A stretch of DNA of 64,000 bases from an uncultured Eubacteriales bacterium (GTDB taxonomy: Bacteria > Bacillota > Clostridia > Christensenellales > Aristaeellaceae), in NCBI GenBank assembly GCA_902760595.1, contig CACWHI010000005.1:103730-167729 (forward strand), written 5' to 3'. How positions within the stretch are numbered: position 1 is the first letter of the stretch; the number at the start of each line of letters is the position of its first letter. Positions 18,932-26,880 of this stretch are shown here, in pieces. Below the pieces are notes generated by a model, which was given only the letters and a program-made list of their open reading frames with translations, did no database searches and was not told where the DNA came from. A program made the translations under genes and the position numbers.

Positions 18932-19525
18932 ATGAGCCAGTCAAAAAACTCTTCCCTCCAGACCCGTAAAATGATCTACGCCGCGCTCTTCCTGGCGCTG
19001 GCCATCGTGCTGCCCTTCCTGACCGGCCAGATCCAGACGATCGGCCAGCTGATCAGCCCGCTGCACATCCCGGCCCTCATCTGCGGCCTGGTGTGCGGCT
19101 GGCCCAGCGGCCTGGCGGTGGGCGTCCTCTCGCCGCTGCTGCGCTCCCTTTTGTTCAATATGCCTCCGTTCCCGAACGCCGCGCTGCCCATGGCGTTTGA
19201 GTGCGGCGCCTACGGCTTGCTGACCGGCCTTCTGTATCCGCTCTTTCTCCGCCTCTATCGCAAGGAAAACCACCTGCCGGCTATCCTGACCGCGCTGGTC
19301 CTCGCGATGATCGGCGGCCGCATCGTCGGCGGCACCGCCAGGGCGGCCCTGCTGGCCTTCGGCATCATCGGCAGCCAGAGCCCCTATACCTTCGCGGCTT
19401 TCTTCGCCAGCTACTTCACCTCGACAGCCCCCGGCGCGGCGATCCATATCGTGCTGATTCCGGCCATCGTGCTGGCGATGGAGAAGGGGAAGCTCTCCCT
19501 CGTCGTCGGAGGGGGCAAAGCGTGA
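18932..19525 (+). CDS. ECF transporter substrate-binding (S) component
   Basis: 197 residues with about six hydrophobic helices and AAAGGAG before the ATG. The N-terminal KMIYAALFLALAIVLPFLTG and LHIPALICGLVCGWPSG phrases are typical of S components of energy-coupling factor vitamin importers, which capture a vitamin or precursor and dock on a shared EcfA-A'-T module; that module is not encoded nearby, as in group II systems. The substrate cannot be told from sequence. The structured, terminator-bearing leader upstream suggests metabolite-controlled expression. Confidence 0.85.
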   Translation: MSQSKNSSLQTRKMIYAALFLALAIVLPFLTGQIQTIGQLISPLHIPALICGLVCGWPSGLAVGVLSPLLRSLLFNMPPFPNAALPMAFECGAYGLLTGLLYPLFLRLYRKENHLPAILTALVLAMIGGRIVGGTARAALLAFGIIGSQSPYTFAAFFASYFTSTAPGAAIHIVLIPAIVLAMEKGKLSLVVGGGKA

Positions 19526-19590
19526 CAATCCTGTCTCCCGACTGCGCGATAGGCGCGGCGGGCAATGTGTCGACTGCCGCCCTGTTGGAA

Positions 19591-19616
19591 CCGAGCCCTG
19601 CTCGGCAGGCCTTTTC
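19591..19616 (+). terminator. Possible terminator of the S-component gene
   Basis: CCGAGC-CCT-GCTCGG, a 6-bp perfect stem, followed by CAGGCCTTTTC. The U-tract is short and offset, so this is weak. The rest of 19526-19783 holds only the terminator of the convergent gene. Confidence 0.4.
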
Positions 19617-19631
19617 ACGGCCATCGGCATG

Positions 19632-19666
19632 AAAAAAATCACGCCCGGCGTTCTGCTGAGCGTGAT
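19632..19666 (-). terminator. Intrinsic terminator of the GH5 gene
   Basis: Minus strand ATCACGC...GCGTGAT with an inner CAGCA/CGCCG part, followed by seven T. It lies 118 bp after the endoglucanase stop. Confidence 0.8.
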
Positions 19667-19783
19667 CTGGCTGCCGGAGGACGCTGACTGCCTGGCCGGC
19701 GTGATGATGAAGCACACCACCACGCCGGGCATCCAATACGATCGAAGAATCAAATACCTTCCTCCGTCGCTCCGCCGGCTGTA

Positions 19784-20965
19784 TCAGTCGGCGGAGTATT
19801 TCATGATCGTTTCCAGGATCGGAGGAAAGGTCACCGTGCAGGTTTCGCGGTCGATCAGGCCAAAGCATTCGCCGCTTCCGGATACGGCATTATTGTCCCA
19901 CCAGAGCACAGGCAGGTTCCTCGCCTTAGCGTGCGCGGTATAGAAGGCTGTCCAGCTGACCCGGTCCTGAAGATTGTCTCCCTTTTTCAGCGCGCCGAAC
20001 TCGCCGATCACCACCGGGATCCCGTTCGCGATATAGCGGTTGTACAGTCCGTCCATGAAGGACAGGATGTCCCGCTTCTGCGCGTCCGTCCCAAAAGTCG
20101 CGACGCCCGGCAGCTCCAGCGCGAAGCTGTACGGCCTGTAAGCGTGCACCGACACGATGACGCGGTTATCCGCCGTATCCTTCGGGAGAGCAAAATAATC
20201 GTTCAGCGCACCCTCCGGCGAGGCGTCATAGCCCGGAACCATCAGGTAGCGTGTGGCATTATAGCCGCCACCGGCACGTACGGTGTCAACGAAGGCCTGG
20301 TTCAGCTCGTTCAGGACCAGAGCGGACTCGCGGCAATCCTGATTATCGGCGTTGAACCACCACTCGTTATCGTGGTTGAGCATGCGCGGCTCGTTCATGG
20401 ATTCCATGATCAGCCGGTCGTCATAGTCGCGGAACCGTTCCGCCAGCTGCTGCCAGACAGTCCTGATATAGCGCAGCGATTCCTCCCTGTGCGCGGGCGT
20501 CGGCAGGAACTGCTCCTCGTCATGGTGCGTATTCAGGATCACGCGCATGCCGCGGCTGTAGGCCCAGTCCACTACTTCCTGCACCCGGTCCAGCCAGCGA
20601 CGGCTGATCTGATAGTCCGCGTCCACATGGTCATGCCACGACACGGGGATGCGAATGCTGGTGAAGCCCGCGCGCTGGACCGTGTCGATCATCTCCTCGG
20701 TCGTCACGATGCGCGACCAGACGCTTTCAAGGGTCATCTCGTCCGCGTTTTTGTTCCAGCCCTGTTTGATGGCGTCAAAGGTGTTGCCCAGGTTCCAGCC
20801 CGCGCCCATCCCCCGCAGGAACGCCATCGCCTCATTATCCGGGACCGCGCGCCCAGCGACGGACAATTCAGGGATCATGATCTCGTCCGCCCCGGCCAGC
20901 GCCGGCGCCGAAAGCAGCGACAGCACAAAGCATAAGATCAGCAGCATGCACATTCCGTTCTTCAT
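19784..20965 (-). CDS. Secreted GH5 endoglucanase
   Basis: 393 residues from ATG 20965 with AAAGGAGGACC upstream. A signal peptide ends near APALAGA (about residue 24). The catalytic TIM barrel of glycoside hydrolase family 5 follows: MGAGWNLGNTFDAI near residue 50, the acid/base Glu in SMNEPRM (about residue 193), and the nucleophile Glu in VVIGEFGALKKG (about residue 321); WWDNNA and NTHHDE are also family features. It probably cuts cellulose or related beta-glucans outside the cell. No carbohydrate-binding or dockerin module is attached. Its ATG overlaps the stop of the DUF523 gene (ATGA), so the two are translationally coupled. Confidence 0.95.
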   Translation of the reverse strand: MKNGMCMLLILCFVLSLLSAPALAGADEIMIPELSVAGRAVPDNEAMAFLRGMGAGWNLGNTFDAIKQGWNKNADEMTLESVWSRIVTTEEMIDTVQRAGFTSIRIPVSWHDHVDADYQISRRWLDRVQEVVDWAYSRGMRVILNTHHDEEQFLPTPAHREESLRYIRTVWQQLAERFRDYDDRLIMESMNEPRMLNHDNEWWFNADNQDCRESALVLNELNQAFVDTVRAGGGYNATRYLMVPGYDASPEGALNDYFALPKDTADNRVIVSVHAYRPYSFALELPGVATFGTDAQKRDILSFMDGLYNRYIANGIPVVIGEFGALKKGDNLQDRVSWTAFYTAHAKARNLPVLWWDNNAVSGSGECFGLIDRETCTVTFPPILETIMKYSAD

Positions 20966-21423
20966 GAAACGGTCCTCCTTTGGCACTCCGCACAGAATTC
21001 CCGCCAATCGTCTTTTTCCGTGCAGGCAGGGATGCCCGCCTGCTTCAGCAGCCGGGTAAACACACCGTCCCCCGGGATCAGCGTTCTCGTAAAGGTGCCG
21101 TCATACACCGTCCCGCAGCCGCAAGACGGGCTTTTTGCCTTCAGGACCGCGCAGACGCAGTCCTGCTCCTGCCCGATCGCGAGCGCGCGCTCAGCCCCTC
21201 TGCGAAAGTTTTCGGTCACATCGTTGCCATCCCGCATGACGACCCGGCCGTCCCGCTCTTCGCTGGGCGTTCTCGGCGTGGGCAGTCCGCCCAGCTGCTC
21301 CGGGCAAACCGGCACGGCGATGCCCCGCTCCTGCAGCTCACGGATCTCCGGCACCAGGTTGTGCCCGCCGTCATAGCGGCAGCACTCCCCTGTCAGGCAG
21401 CGTGATACAACGATCTTCTTCAT
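20962..21423 (-). CDS. DUF523 domain protein
   Basis: 153 residues, the normal size for DUF523 (COG1683). The Cys-rich pattern is complete: VSRCLTGECCRYDGG at the start, VPVCPEQLGGLPTPR, and LKAKSPSCGCGTVYDG in the middle. The four conserved Cys suggest a metal or Fe-S site; the function is unknown, although related proteins occur in thiol- or sulfur-linked contexts. The ribosome site is weak (AAAAGAG). It lies just after the terminator of the upstream gene and overlaps the GH5 gene by 4 bp. A functional link to cellulose use is not apparent. Confidence 0.9.
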   Translation of the reverse strand: MKKIVVSRCLTGECCRYDGGHNLVPEIRELQERGIAVPVCPEQLGGLPTPRTPSEERDGRVVMRDGNDVTENFRRGAERALAIGQEQDCVCAVLKAKSPSCGCGTVYDGTFTRTLIPGDGVFTRLLKQAGIPACTEKDDWREFCAECQRRTVS

Positions 21424-21438
21424 AGCTCTTTTATAAGA

Positions 21439-21470
21439 GGGGCTGCTGCGCGTGTCCCGGCAACAGCCCC
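21439..21470 (-). terminator. Hairpin after the 5'-nucleotidase-like gene
   Basis: GGGGCTG (21439-21445) pairs with CAGCCCC (21464-21470), extended by TGC/GCA pairs. On the minus strand it is followed by CTCTTATAAAAG, a modest U-tract, 23 bp past the stop codon. Confidence 0.65.
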
Positions 21471-21492
21471 GGCAGGTCAGAATATGCGGCCG

Positions 21493-23322
21493 TTACTTCA
21501 GGGTGACGGTATAGACGTTCTGCACCGTTCCGGGTTCCGTGTACGGATCCTCGTACGCGGAGGTCACGGTATAGATCTTCTTCCCATCCGCCTCGCTCTC
21601 AGCCACGCTGGCGCCGTTGGTCACAGTGAAAGTGACCCCCTCAAGGCTGTCCGCCTTGTATTCGTATACGGTCGGAGAGAACGCAGGCTCCAGGCCCGGG
21701 CCTTCCAGATTGCTCAGCGTCGCGCTCTGATGCAGGATGGACTTGAGCAGGGCGGTACGGTTCAGCACGTTGGTGTGGGTGGCGTTGAAGCCCGCGCTGA
21801 AGTCGATGCCGTCGCCGGGGCCGGGATACAGGAAGCTGTTGGTGGCGATGCGGTAGACCTTCTCATCCTCCACCGGCTCGCCGTTCAGCGTCAGGGACGC
21901 GATGGGGCCGTTGCCCTCAAAGGGGTCCGCGCTCTCGTAGACCACGTCGAAGCCGTACTGGAGCAGGCTGGTATAGGTGCCGTACTGGCATTCGCCGGAA
22001 AGCAGCTTTTTGATGTCCGCGCCCTTCATATCCAACGTGTAGATATAGTTCTCAAACGGCGCGGAGGCGTACAGCAGGCGCAGGCTGATGGTATCGCCCG
22101 CCTCGATCACCTGGGAGCCGATGTTGCGGATGCCGCCCTTCTGGTGGAAATAGGCGTCCACATGCTCGCCGTACACGTGGTTCAGGTAGTACAGGTTATT
22201 GCGGAGGTACCATTTCTGGTAGCTGAACTTGAGCTCGTCCGGCTCAAAGCTCATGCGCGTATCGGACACGCCGCGCGGCGCGTCCATCAGCACCGTCAGG
22301 GCATCGTTATAGGTGTTGTATAGCGCCAGGAATTCCTCGTCCACTGGCAGGCCCTCGCGGGTCGTTTCGTCCGAGCCGAACAGGTTCTCTTCTCCCGCCG
22401 CGATCTGCGTCAGCGGGATCAGCTCAGGCTCCGCCGTGACGGTGCCGTCCGCGGCCACGGTGATCTTCAGGTGTCCGATGAGCTTGCCGAAGTTCTGTGC
22501 CTTCACGACGGCGGTATGCCCGACCATGCCGCACATGGGGCTGGTGGTCTGGGAGCCGAAGACCGCGTCGATGCCGCCCATTTCCTCGCACTCGGCGATC
22601 AGGGCCGCCAGGTTCGCGCTGATGGGCTGCTCCACCGTATAGGGCGCGTCCTGCGCGCCGTATACATGGGCCAGCGCCACGATCACCTGCGCGCCGTCGT
22701 TGCGAAGCTCGCGCACGACCTTCGCCGCCTCATCCACGGCAGAGACCATCTCGATGCCTTCCTTATTGACGTTCGAGATCGCGGACATATTGCCCTCGTC
22801 AATGACGCTGAAGAAGCCCACCTTCACGCCGCCGATATCCCGGATCTCATAGGGCCAGAAGACGCGCTCCCCATCGTGGGCGCCCGTCGTCCAATAGACG
22901 TTGGCGTTCAGGAATCTGAAGCCGCCCTGGTTCTCCCAGCCGCTGAACACCTCGCTGCGGGTATTCACATCCGACCAGTCGAAGTCATGATTGCCGACCG
23001 CCGCGTACTGCACGCCCATGGCCCTGTACATGGCGTTGACCAGCTCGCCGTGGTTGGTTTCGGAAATGGCGGATCCGGTATAGCTGGTGCCGCCCGCGAC
23101 CACCACCGGATTCACCGCGCCGGCGGTCAGTTCCTTCATTTTTCCGACGATGCGCGCGCCGCCCGGATTGCCGTTCGGTTTTCCGGAATCGTCCAGCGCG
23201 CCGCCGAAATCGCCGATGCCGTAGATGTTGATTTCCACCGGTTCTCCCTCTGCCGCGGCAGTGAAGCCGTAAACCGTCAGCAGCAGGCCCAGCGCCAGGA
23301 TCAGGGACAGGATTCTCTTCAT
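21493..23322 (-). CDS. UshA/5'-nucleotidase-like secreted protein with altered metal site
   Basis: 609 residues from ATG 23322 with AAAGGAG upstream; signal peptide ending near AAAEGEP (about residue 26). The N-terminal half is a calcineurin-like metallophosphoesterase fold, the second half a 5'-nucleotidase C domain (FHQKGGIRNIG, PGPGDGIDFSAG), then about 70 residues of a small beta domain. Of the metal ligands, GNHDFDW and the His of VALAHVYG remain, but the D-x-H motif reads GDFGG, the bridging GD motif reads GGTSYTGS, and the usual G-H-x-(H/Q) reads GSQTTSP. It may therefore not be a normal nucleotidase. It has its own promoter and terminator. Confidence 0.85.
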   Translation of the reverse strand: MKRILSLILALGLLLTVYGFTAAAEGEPVEINIYGIGDFGGALDDSGKPNGNPGGARIVGKMKELTAGAVNPVVVAGGTSYTGSAISETNHGELVNAMYRAMGVQYAAVGNHDFDWSDVNTRSEVFSGWENQGGFRFLNANVYWTTGAHDGERVFWPYEIRDIGGVKVGFFSVIDEGNMSAISNVNKEGIEMVSAVDEAAKVVRELRNDGAQVIVALAHVYGAQDAPYTVEQPISANLAALIAECEEMGGIDAVFGSQTTSPMCGMVGHTAVVKAQNFGKLIGHLKITVAADGTVTAEPELIPLTQIAAGEENLFGSDETTREGLPVDEEFLALYNTYNDALTVLMDAPRGVSDTRMSFEPDELKFSYQKWYLRNNLYYLNHVYGEHVDAYFHQKGGIRNIGSQVIEAGDTISLRLLYASAPFENYIYTLDMKGADIKKLLSGECQYGTYTSLLQYGFDVVYESADPFEGNGPIASLTLNGEPVEDEKVYRIATNSFLYPGPGDGIDFSAGFNATHTNVLNRTALLKSILHQSATLSNLEGPGLEPAFSPTVYEYKADSLEGVTFTVTNGASVAESEADGKKIYTVTSAYEDPYTEPGTVQNVYTVTLK

Positions 23323-23380
23323 GTTTCGTTCTCCTTTCATGCAGTTGTAAAACAATCAACGAGGCTGTTCTTCTTTGTAC

Positions 23381-23410
23381 ATTATATGGCATATGCAACC
23401 ATTTTGTCAA
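23381..23410 (-). promoter_or_regulatory. Promoter of the 5'-nucleotidase-like gene
   Basis: Minus strand TTGACA (23410-23405), 18 bp, TATAAT (23386-23381). Divergent from the promoter at 23420. Confidence 0.75.
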
Positions 23411-23419
23411 TCCACATCC

Positions 23420-23448
23420 TTGACAATGCGGGACGAAAACCCTATAAT
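23420..23448 (+). promoter_or_regulatory. Consensus sigma-A promoter of the helical secreted protein
   Basis: TTGACA (23420-23425), 17 bp, TATAAT (23443-23448), a perfect consensus match, 36 bp before the ATG. High expression is expected. The two divergent promoters have their -35 boxes 9 bp apart. Confidence 0.85.
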
Positions 23449-23483
23449 GACACGCGATCCATTAAATAAGGAGGAGAGTCTGT

Positions 23484-24359
23484 ATGAAACAGTTTTTAAC
23501 GATCCTGACATGCTGCGTCATGATCCTGACCGCTCTGCCCGCTGCCGCTGAAAGCGCCGAGCCGGAAAAAACGCCCGGCCAGTGGCTGGACGAGATGCTC
23601 AACAAAGCCGGCAGCTGGCTTGACAGCGCCGCCGAAGAGATCAACAAGGCTTCCGACGAGGCGGCAGCCTGGACGGAGCAGCAGCTGGACGCCCTGAAGC
23701 AGAGCGAAGGCTACAAATCCGCCAAAGCCTTCATCACCGACACCTGGAAATCCATCAGTGAGGGCGCCGGCCAGCTCTGGAACAGCATTTCCGACGGCCT
23801 GGACGCCCTGAAAAAGGATTCTGACCTGATGGACCAGGTACTGAGCGTGGGAGGAACCACGCTGATCCGCGAAGGAGCGCTGGAATACGCGGACACCGTC
23901 GAAGCCCTCGCCGCGGAGCACCAGGCACAGATCCCGGAAACGCTTCAGGCCTCGCTGGATAAACTGCGCCAGTCCGTCGCCGACCTGCAGGAAAATAACA
24001 AAACTGAGTTCGACGAAACCGCGCTGGAAGGCTTCCTCAGGGGCATCGGCATGGACAAGGAAGCCTTTGAGAAGGTCTACGGCGCCCGCCTGAAGCTGCG
24101 TATGCTCAAGGTCGCCGTCGAAGCGGAAAACGCCGCGCTGACTGAGTACATGGCCGAAAAAGGCGTGAGCTTCTCCAGCGCCGCGCTGCGCGCTCAGGAC
24201 CGCCTGAACCGTGCTGCCGCCGGCACCCTTTCCCTGTCGGAGGACGAGCTCGATAAGGCGTACAATATCCTGAAGAACTGGTTTGATCAGTCCGGCCTCG
24301 ATGAGAACGAGCTCGTCTCCCGCATCATGAAAAAGCTGGATACGGCCAAGGCCCAATAA
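23484..24359 (+). CDS. Secreted alpha-helical protein of unknown function
   Basis: 291 residues with GGAGGAG before the ATG. A signal peptide (residues 1-23, ending AAAESAE) is followed by an almost wholly helical, acidic sequence with repeated Trp-containing amphipathic helices (GQWLDEMLNKAGSWLDSAAE, AAWTEQQLDALK, TDTWKSISEGAGQLWNSISDG). The C-terminal half carries further helices and no cysteine. I do not recognise a family. A perfect consensus promoter and a strong terminator make it a single, probably abundant, extracytoplasmic protein. A structural or surface role is possible; nothing in the sequence shows enzymatic function. Confidence 0.75.
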   Translation: MKQFLTILTCCVMILTALPAAAESAEPEKTPGQWLDEMLNKAGSWLDSAAEEINKASDEAAAWTEQQLDALKQSEGYKSAKAFITDTWKSISEGAGQLWNSISDGLDALKKDSDLMDQVLSVGGTTLIREGALEYADTVEALAAEHQAQIPETLQASLDKLRQSVADLQENNKTEFDETALEGFLRGIGMDKEAFEKVYGARLKLRMLKVAVEAENAALTEYMAEKGVSFSSAALRAQDRLNRAAAGTLSLSEDELDKAYNILKNWFDQSGLDENELVSRIMKKLDTAKAQ

Positions 24360-24376
24360 CCGCCGCTCCGCACACA

Positions 24377-24406
24377 AAAACGCCGTCCTGTCCGGGGCGG
24401 CGTTTT
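24377..24406. terminator. Bidirectional intrinsic terminator
   Basis: AAAACGCCGTCC pairs with GGGGCGGCGTTTT (one G-T), followed by TTTT-rich sequence on the plus strand; the A-run supplies U on the minus strand. It lies between the helical protein gene and the convergent HU gene. Confidence 0.88.
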
Positions 24407-24422
24407 GTATTTTATGAGTTCA

Positions 24423-24701
24423 TTATTTCTTTTCCACAGCGTCCTTCATGGCCTTGCCGGGCTTGAAGGCGGGGGCGCGCTTCGCGGCGATCTTGATCTT
24501 ATCGCCGGTACGGGGGTTGCGGCCTTCACGGGCGGTCTTATTGCGGACCTCAAAGCTGCCGAAGCCGGGGATGATGACTTTGCCTTCCTTGGCGAGGCCC
24601 TCGATGATAGAATCAAGCGTCGCGTTGACGGCGGTCTCGGCTTCCTTCTTCGTCAGTTCCGCCTTCGCGTATACGGCTTCGATCAGTTCTTTCTTGTTCA
24701 T
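24423..24701 (-). CDS. hup: HU-family DNA-binding protein
   Basis: 92 residues, the usual length. A nucleoid protein that bends DNA as a dimer. The pattern MNKKELIEAVYAKAELTKKE, VIIPGFGSFEVRNKTAREGR, NPRTGDKIKI and a C-terminal FKPGKAMKDAV is fully typical; the Pro of RNPRTG is the DNA-intercalating one. CAGGAGG precedes the ATG. It is monocistronic. The 176 bp upstream is shared with the divergent DUF2130 gene. Confidence 0.98.
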   Translation of the reverse strand: MNKKELIEAVYAKAELTKKEAETAVNATLDSIIEGLAKEGKVIIPGFGSFEVRNKTAREGRNPRTGDKIKIAAKRAPAFKPGKAMKDAVEKK

Positions 24702-24802
24702 AAGTTCTACCTCCTGAAATAATTTGGGTATATTTGTTTTATTCGCTGTATACAGGCTTTTTCCTGCCGAAAGAACGACTATTTTTGCTCATGGCGCATT
24801 TC

Positions 24803-24831
24803 TTGCGGGTTTTTGAGTTTTGTGGTATCCT
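24803..24831 (+). promoter_or_regulatory. Possible promoter of the DUF2130 gene
   Basis: TTGCGG (24803-24808), 17 bp, TATCCT (24826-24831), 47 bp before the ATG. Moderate match only. Confidence 0.45.
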
Positions 24832-24877
24832 GTGCGGTGATGGATCATCAGACATTAAACGCGAAAGAAGGAACAGT

Positions 24878-26134
24878 ATGCAGGAGATCAAATGTCCCCA
24901 TTGCGGGGAGGTATTCCAGGTGGACGAAGCCGGCTATGCCGCTATCGTCAAGCAGGTGCGCGACCGTGAATTTGCCCGCGAGGTCGAGACCCGCCAGCAG
25001 AGTGCCGTGCAGCTGGCCGTCAGCAAGGTCCAGTTGGAGAAGGACCAGGAGCTCACCACTCTCCACGCCCGGCTGGAAGCGCTGAAGCAGCAGCACCAGG
25101 CGGAGCTGGAACGCGCCGCCCTGCAGAGCAGGCTCAGCGAGCAGAAGGAGCGCCAGACCATCGAGCAGCTCCAGGCCGCGCTGAAGAATGAGCAGGAGCG
25201 CACTCAGCAGGCGGTGCGGCTGGCGGTGCAGGAGCAGCAGCTGACCATTCAGAAGCTGGAGAGCGACCTCCAGCATGAGAAGGACGACCGAACCAACCGC
25301 GAGCACCTGATGCGCGAACAGCACGAGAAGGAGCTCGCCTTCAAGGATGAACAGATCGCCCAGTACCGGGATTTCAAGGCGCGCCAGTCCACCAAGATGG
25401 TCGGAGAGAGCCTGGAGCAGCACTGCAGGGATGAGTTCGACAGGATCCGCATGACCGCCTTCCCCCGCGCCTATTTTGACAAGGACAACGACGCGCGCAC
25501 AGGCAGCAAGGGCGATTTCATCTTCCGCGAAAGCGCCGAGGACGGAACAGAGGTCGTATCCATCATGTTTGAGATGAAGAACGAAATGGATACCACCGCC
25601 ACCAAGCACAAGAACGAGGATTTTTTCCGGGAGCTGGACAAGGACCGCCGCGAGAAGAACTGCGAATACGCCGTCCTGGTCACCCTGCTCGAAGCGGACA
25701 GCGAGCTGTACAATACCGGTATCGTCGATGTTTCCTACCGGTACGAAAAAATGTATGTCATCCGTCCGCAGTTCTTCATCCCCATGATCACGCTCCTTCG
25801 CAACGCGGCGCTCAACGCCGTCCAGGCCCGGCGCGAGCTGGCGCTGGTCCGCGAGCAGAACATCGACATCACGCACTTTGAAGAAGCCATCTCCGACTTC
25901 AAGGAGAAGTTTTCTTATAATTACCTGCAGGCCAGCAAGCGCTTCGGCGAGGCCATCGACGAGATCGACAAGTCCATCGCCCACCTCCAGAAAATCAAGG
26001 ACGCCCTGACCGCCTCGGACCGCCAGCTCCGCCTGGCCAACGACAAAGCGGAGGACCTTTCCATCAAGAAGCTGACCAGAAACAACCCCACCATGCAGAA
26101 AAAGTTTGAGGAGCTGCACAACGGCCAGGCATAG
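24878..26134 (+). CDS. DUF2130 domain protein
   Basis: 418 residues from ATG 24878 (AAGAAGGAAC upstream). It starts with a short CPHCGEVF zinc-knuckle-like motif, then a long coiled coil (about residues 40-175, very rich in Gln, Glu and Arg), then the DUF2130 region (about 180-360: [51 protein letters not shown]), and a C-terminal coiled coil. The conserved GDFIF...E-x-K pattern resembles a restriction-like nuclease core, as noted for this family, but activity is unproven. It stands alone next to the recombinase cluster, whose base composition it does not share, so it is probably the last native gene before that insertion. Confidence 0.88.
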   Translation: MQEIKCPHCGEVFQVDEAGYAAIVKQVRDREFAREVETRQQSAVQLAVSKVQLEKDQELTTLHARLEALKQQHQAELERAALQSRLSEQKERQTIEQLQAALKNEQERTQQAVRLAVQEQQLTIQKLESDLQHEKDDRTNREHLMREQHEKELAFKDEQIAQYRDFKARQSTKMVGESLEQHCRDEFDRIRMTAFPRAYFDKDNDARTGSKGDFIFRESAEDGTEVVSIMFEMKNEMDTTATKHKNEDFFRELDKDRREKNCEYAVLVTLLEADSELYNTGIVDVSYRYEKMYVIRPQFFIPMITLLRNAALNAVQARRELALVREQNIDITHFEEAISDFKEKFSYNYLQASKRFGEAIDEIDKSIAHLQKIKDALTASDRQLRLANDKAEDLSIKKLTRNNPTMQKKFEELHNGQA

Positions 26135-26138
26135 GAGA

Positions 26139-26172
26139 CCGCCAGCAGATTGCTGTCGCAGCCTGCTGGCGG
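26139..26172 (+). terminator. Hairpin after the DUF2130 gene
   Basis: CCGCCAGCAG (26139-26148) pairs perfectly with CTGCTGGCGG (26163-26172). There is no U-tract after it, so it may not terminate efficiently. Confidence 0.45.
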
Positions 26173-26198
26173 CTGCCGTCAAGAAATTCGCTTCGCCA

Positions 26199-26549
26199 TT
26201 ATTCTTCCCGCGTGACCAGACCTTCCATTTTCTTGATGGTCGAATATATCATCTCAGCATTCTCTTTGGCTTTCATAGGGTCGATCTTCTTGCTTCTCTT
26301 CAGCCGCCAGTTATCCGGGCAAAGCTGCTCCAGCGGAACCCTGAGCTCTTTGCCGATTTTACACATCAGGAGAAATGAAACTTCACATCCGGTGCCGCGT
26401 TCCAGCCGACTGATAGTGTCATCCGAAACGTTGACCAGTTCAGAAAGCCTTGTTTGTGTCATATCTCTCGCCTCTCTGCACTCTCTGATCTGCTCCCCGA
26501 TTCGCTTCCAGCATTGCAGGTCACTGTATCCCATATGCTTTCTCATCAT
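26199..26549 (-). CDS. XRE-family helix-turn-helix regulator
   Basis: 116 residues from ATG 26549 (a second ATG follows at once), with AAAGGAAG upstream. The lambda-repressor-like DNA-binding domain is at about residues 12-68: IGEQIRECREARDMTQTRLS, ELVNVSDDTISRLERGTGCE. The C-terminal part is a short charged helix. It is the last gene of the recombinase cluster, separated from the zinc-ribbon-like gene by 169 bp, in which I see no clear promoter. It may control the cluster, as XRE proteins of mobile elements often do; no operator was identified. Confidence 0.85.
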   Translation of the reverse strand: MMRKHMGYSDLQCWKRIGEQIRECREARDMTQTRLSELVNVSDDTISRLERGTGCEVSFLLMCKIGKELRVPLEQLCPDNWRLKRSKKIDPMKAKENAEMIYSTIKKMEGLVTREE

Positions 26550-26718
26550 CCTACTTCCTTTCGTTAGTGAAAGCGCAGTGGAAGAAGATCGAGTATCGTG
26601 CCAATGAGTGCCGTAGACAGCTGATGCCGATTCTGCTGATTCGCAAAGAGACACACCACCGTTAACCGCCGTTATCCCCATCCACTGTGCACAAACACTG
26701 GCAGTCGCCTCTGCCGTA

Positions 26719-26880
26719 TCATGTATCCAGGCTTTGGCCGCAGTCTATACAGAGCATGGTGCCTTCTTTGAGGTTTGGCGGTATTTCTCCGAACACTGTC
26801 CTCAGCTGTTTGATCCACTTCATACAAAAAAGCATGTTCACTCCCTGCGCTATCCATAGGCTCCCGTTCGGGCCGATCAC
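26719..26880 (-). CDS. Small zinc-ribbon-like protein (53 residues)
   Basis: A short frame starting at GTG 26880, whose GTGA overlaps the stop codon of the ParB-like gene, with AGAGG just upstream. It reads through MLFCMKW, a Lys/Arg helix, and ends with GTMLCIDCGQSLDT. The C-x2-C-G knuckle plus an earlier Cys resembles half of a zinc ribbon with one ligand missing or supplied otherwise. The coupling and knuckle support a real gene; the small size keeps confidence moderate. A competing 78-residue frame over the same DNA has low-complexity Arg-rich sequence and no ribosome site. Possibly a DNA- or protein-binding accessory of the recombination module. Confidence 0.5.
   Translation of the reverse strand: MIGPNGSLWIAQGVNMLFCMKWIKQLRTVFGEIPPNLKEGTMLCIDCGQSLDT

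Noticed and set aside
26550..26681. N-terminal extension of the XRE regulator by 44 residues
   Set aside because: The extension is Ser/Ala-rich without a ribosome site, while ATG 26549 has AAAGGAAG at good spacing.
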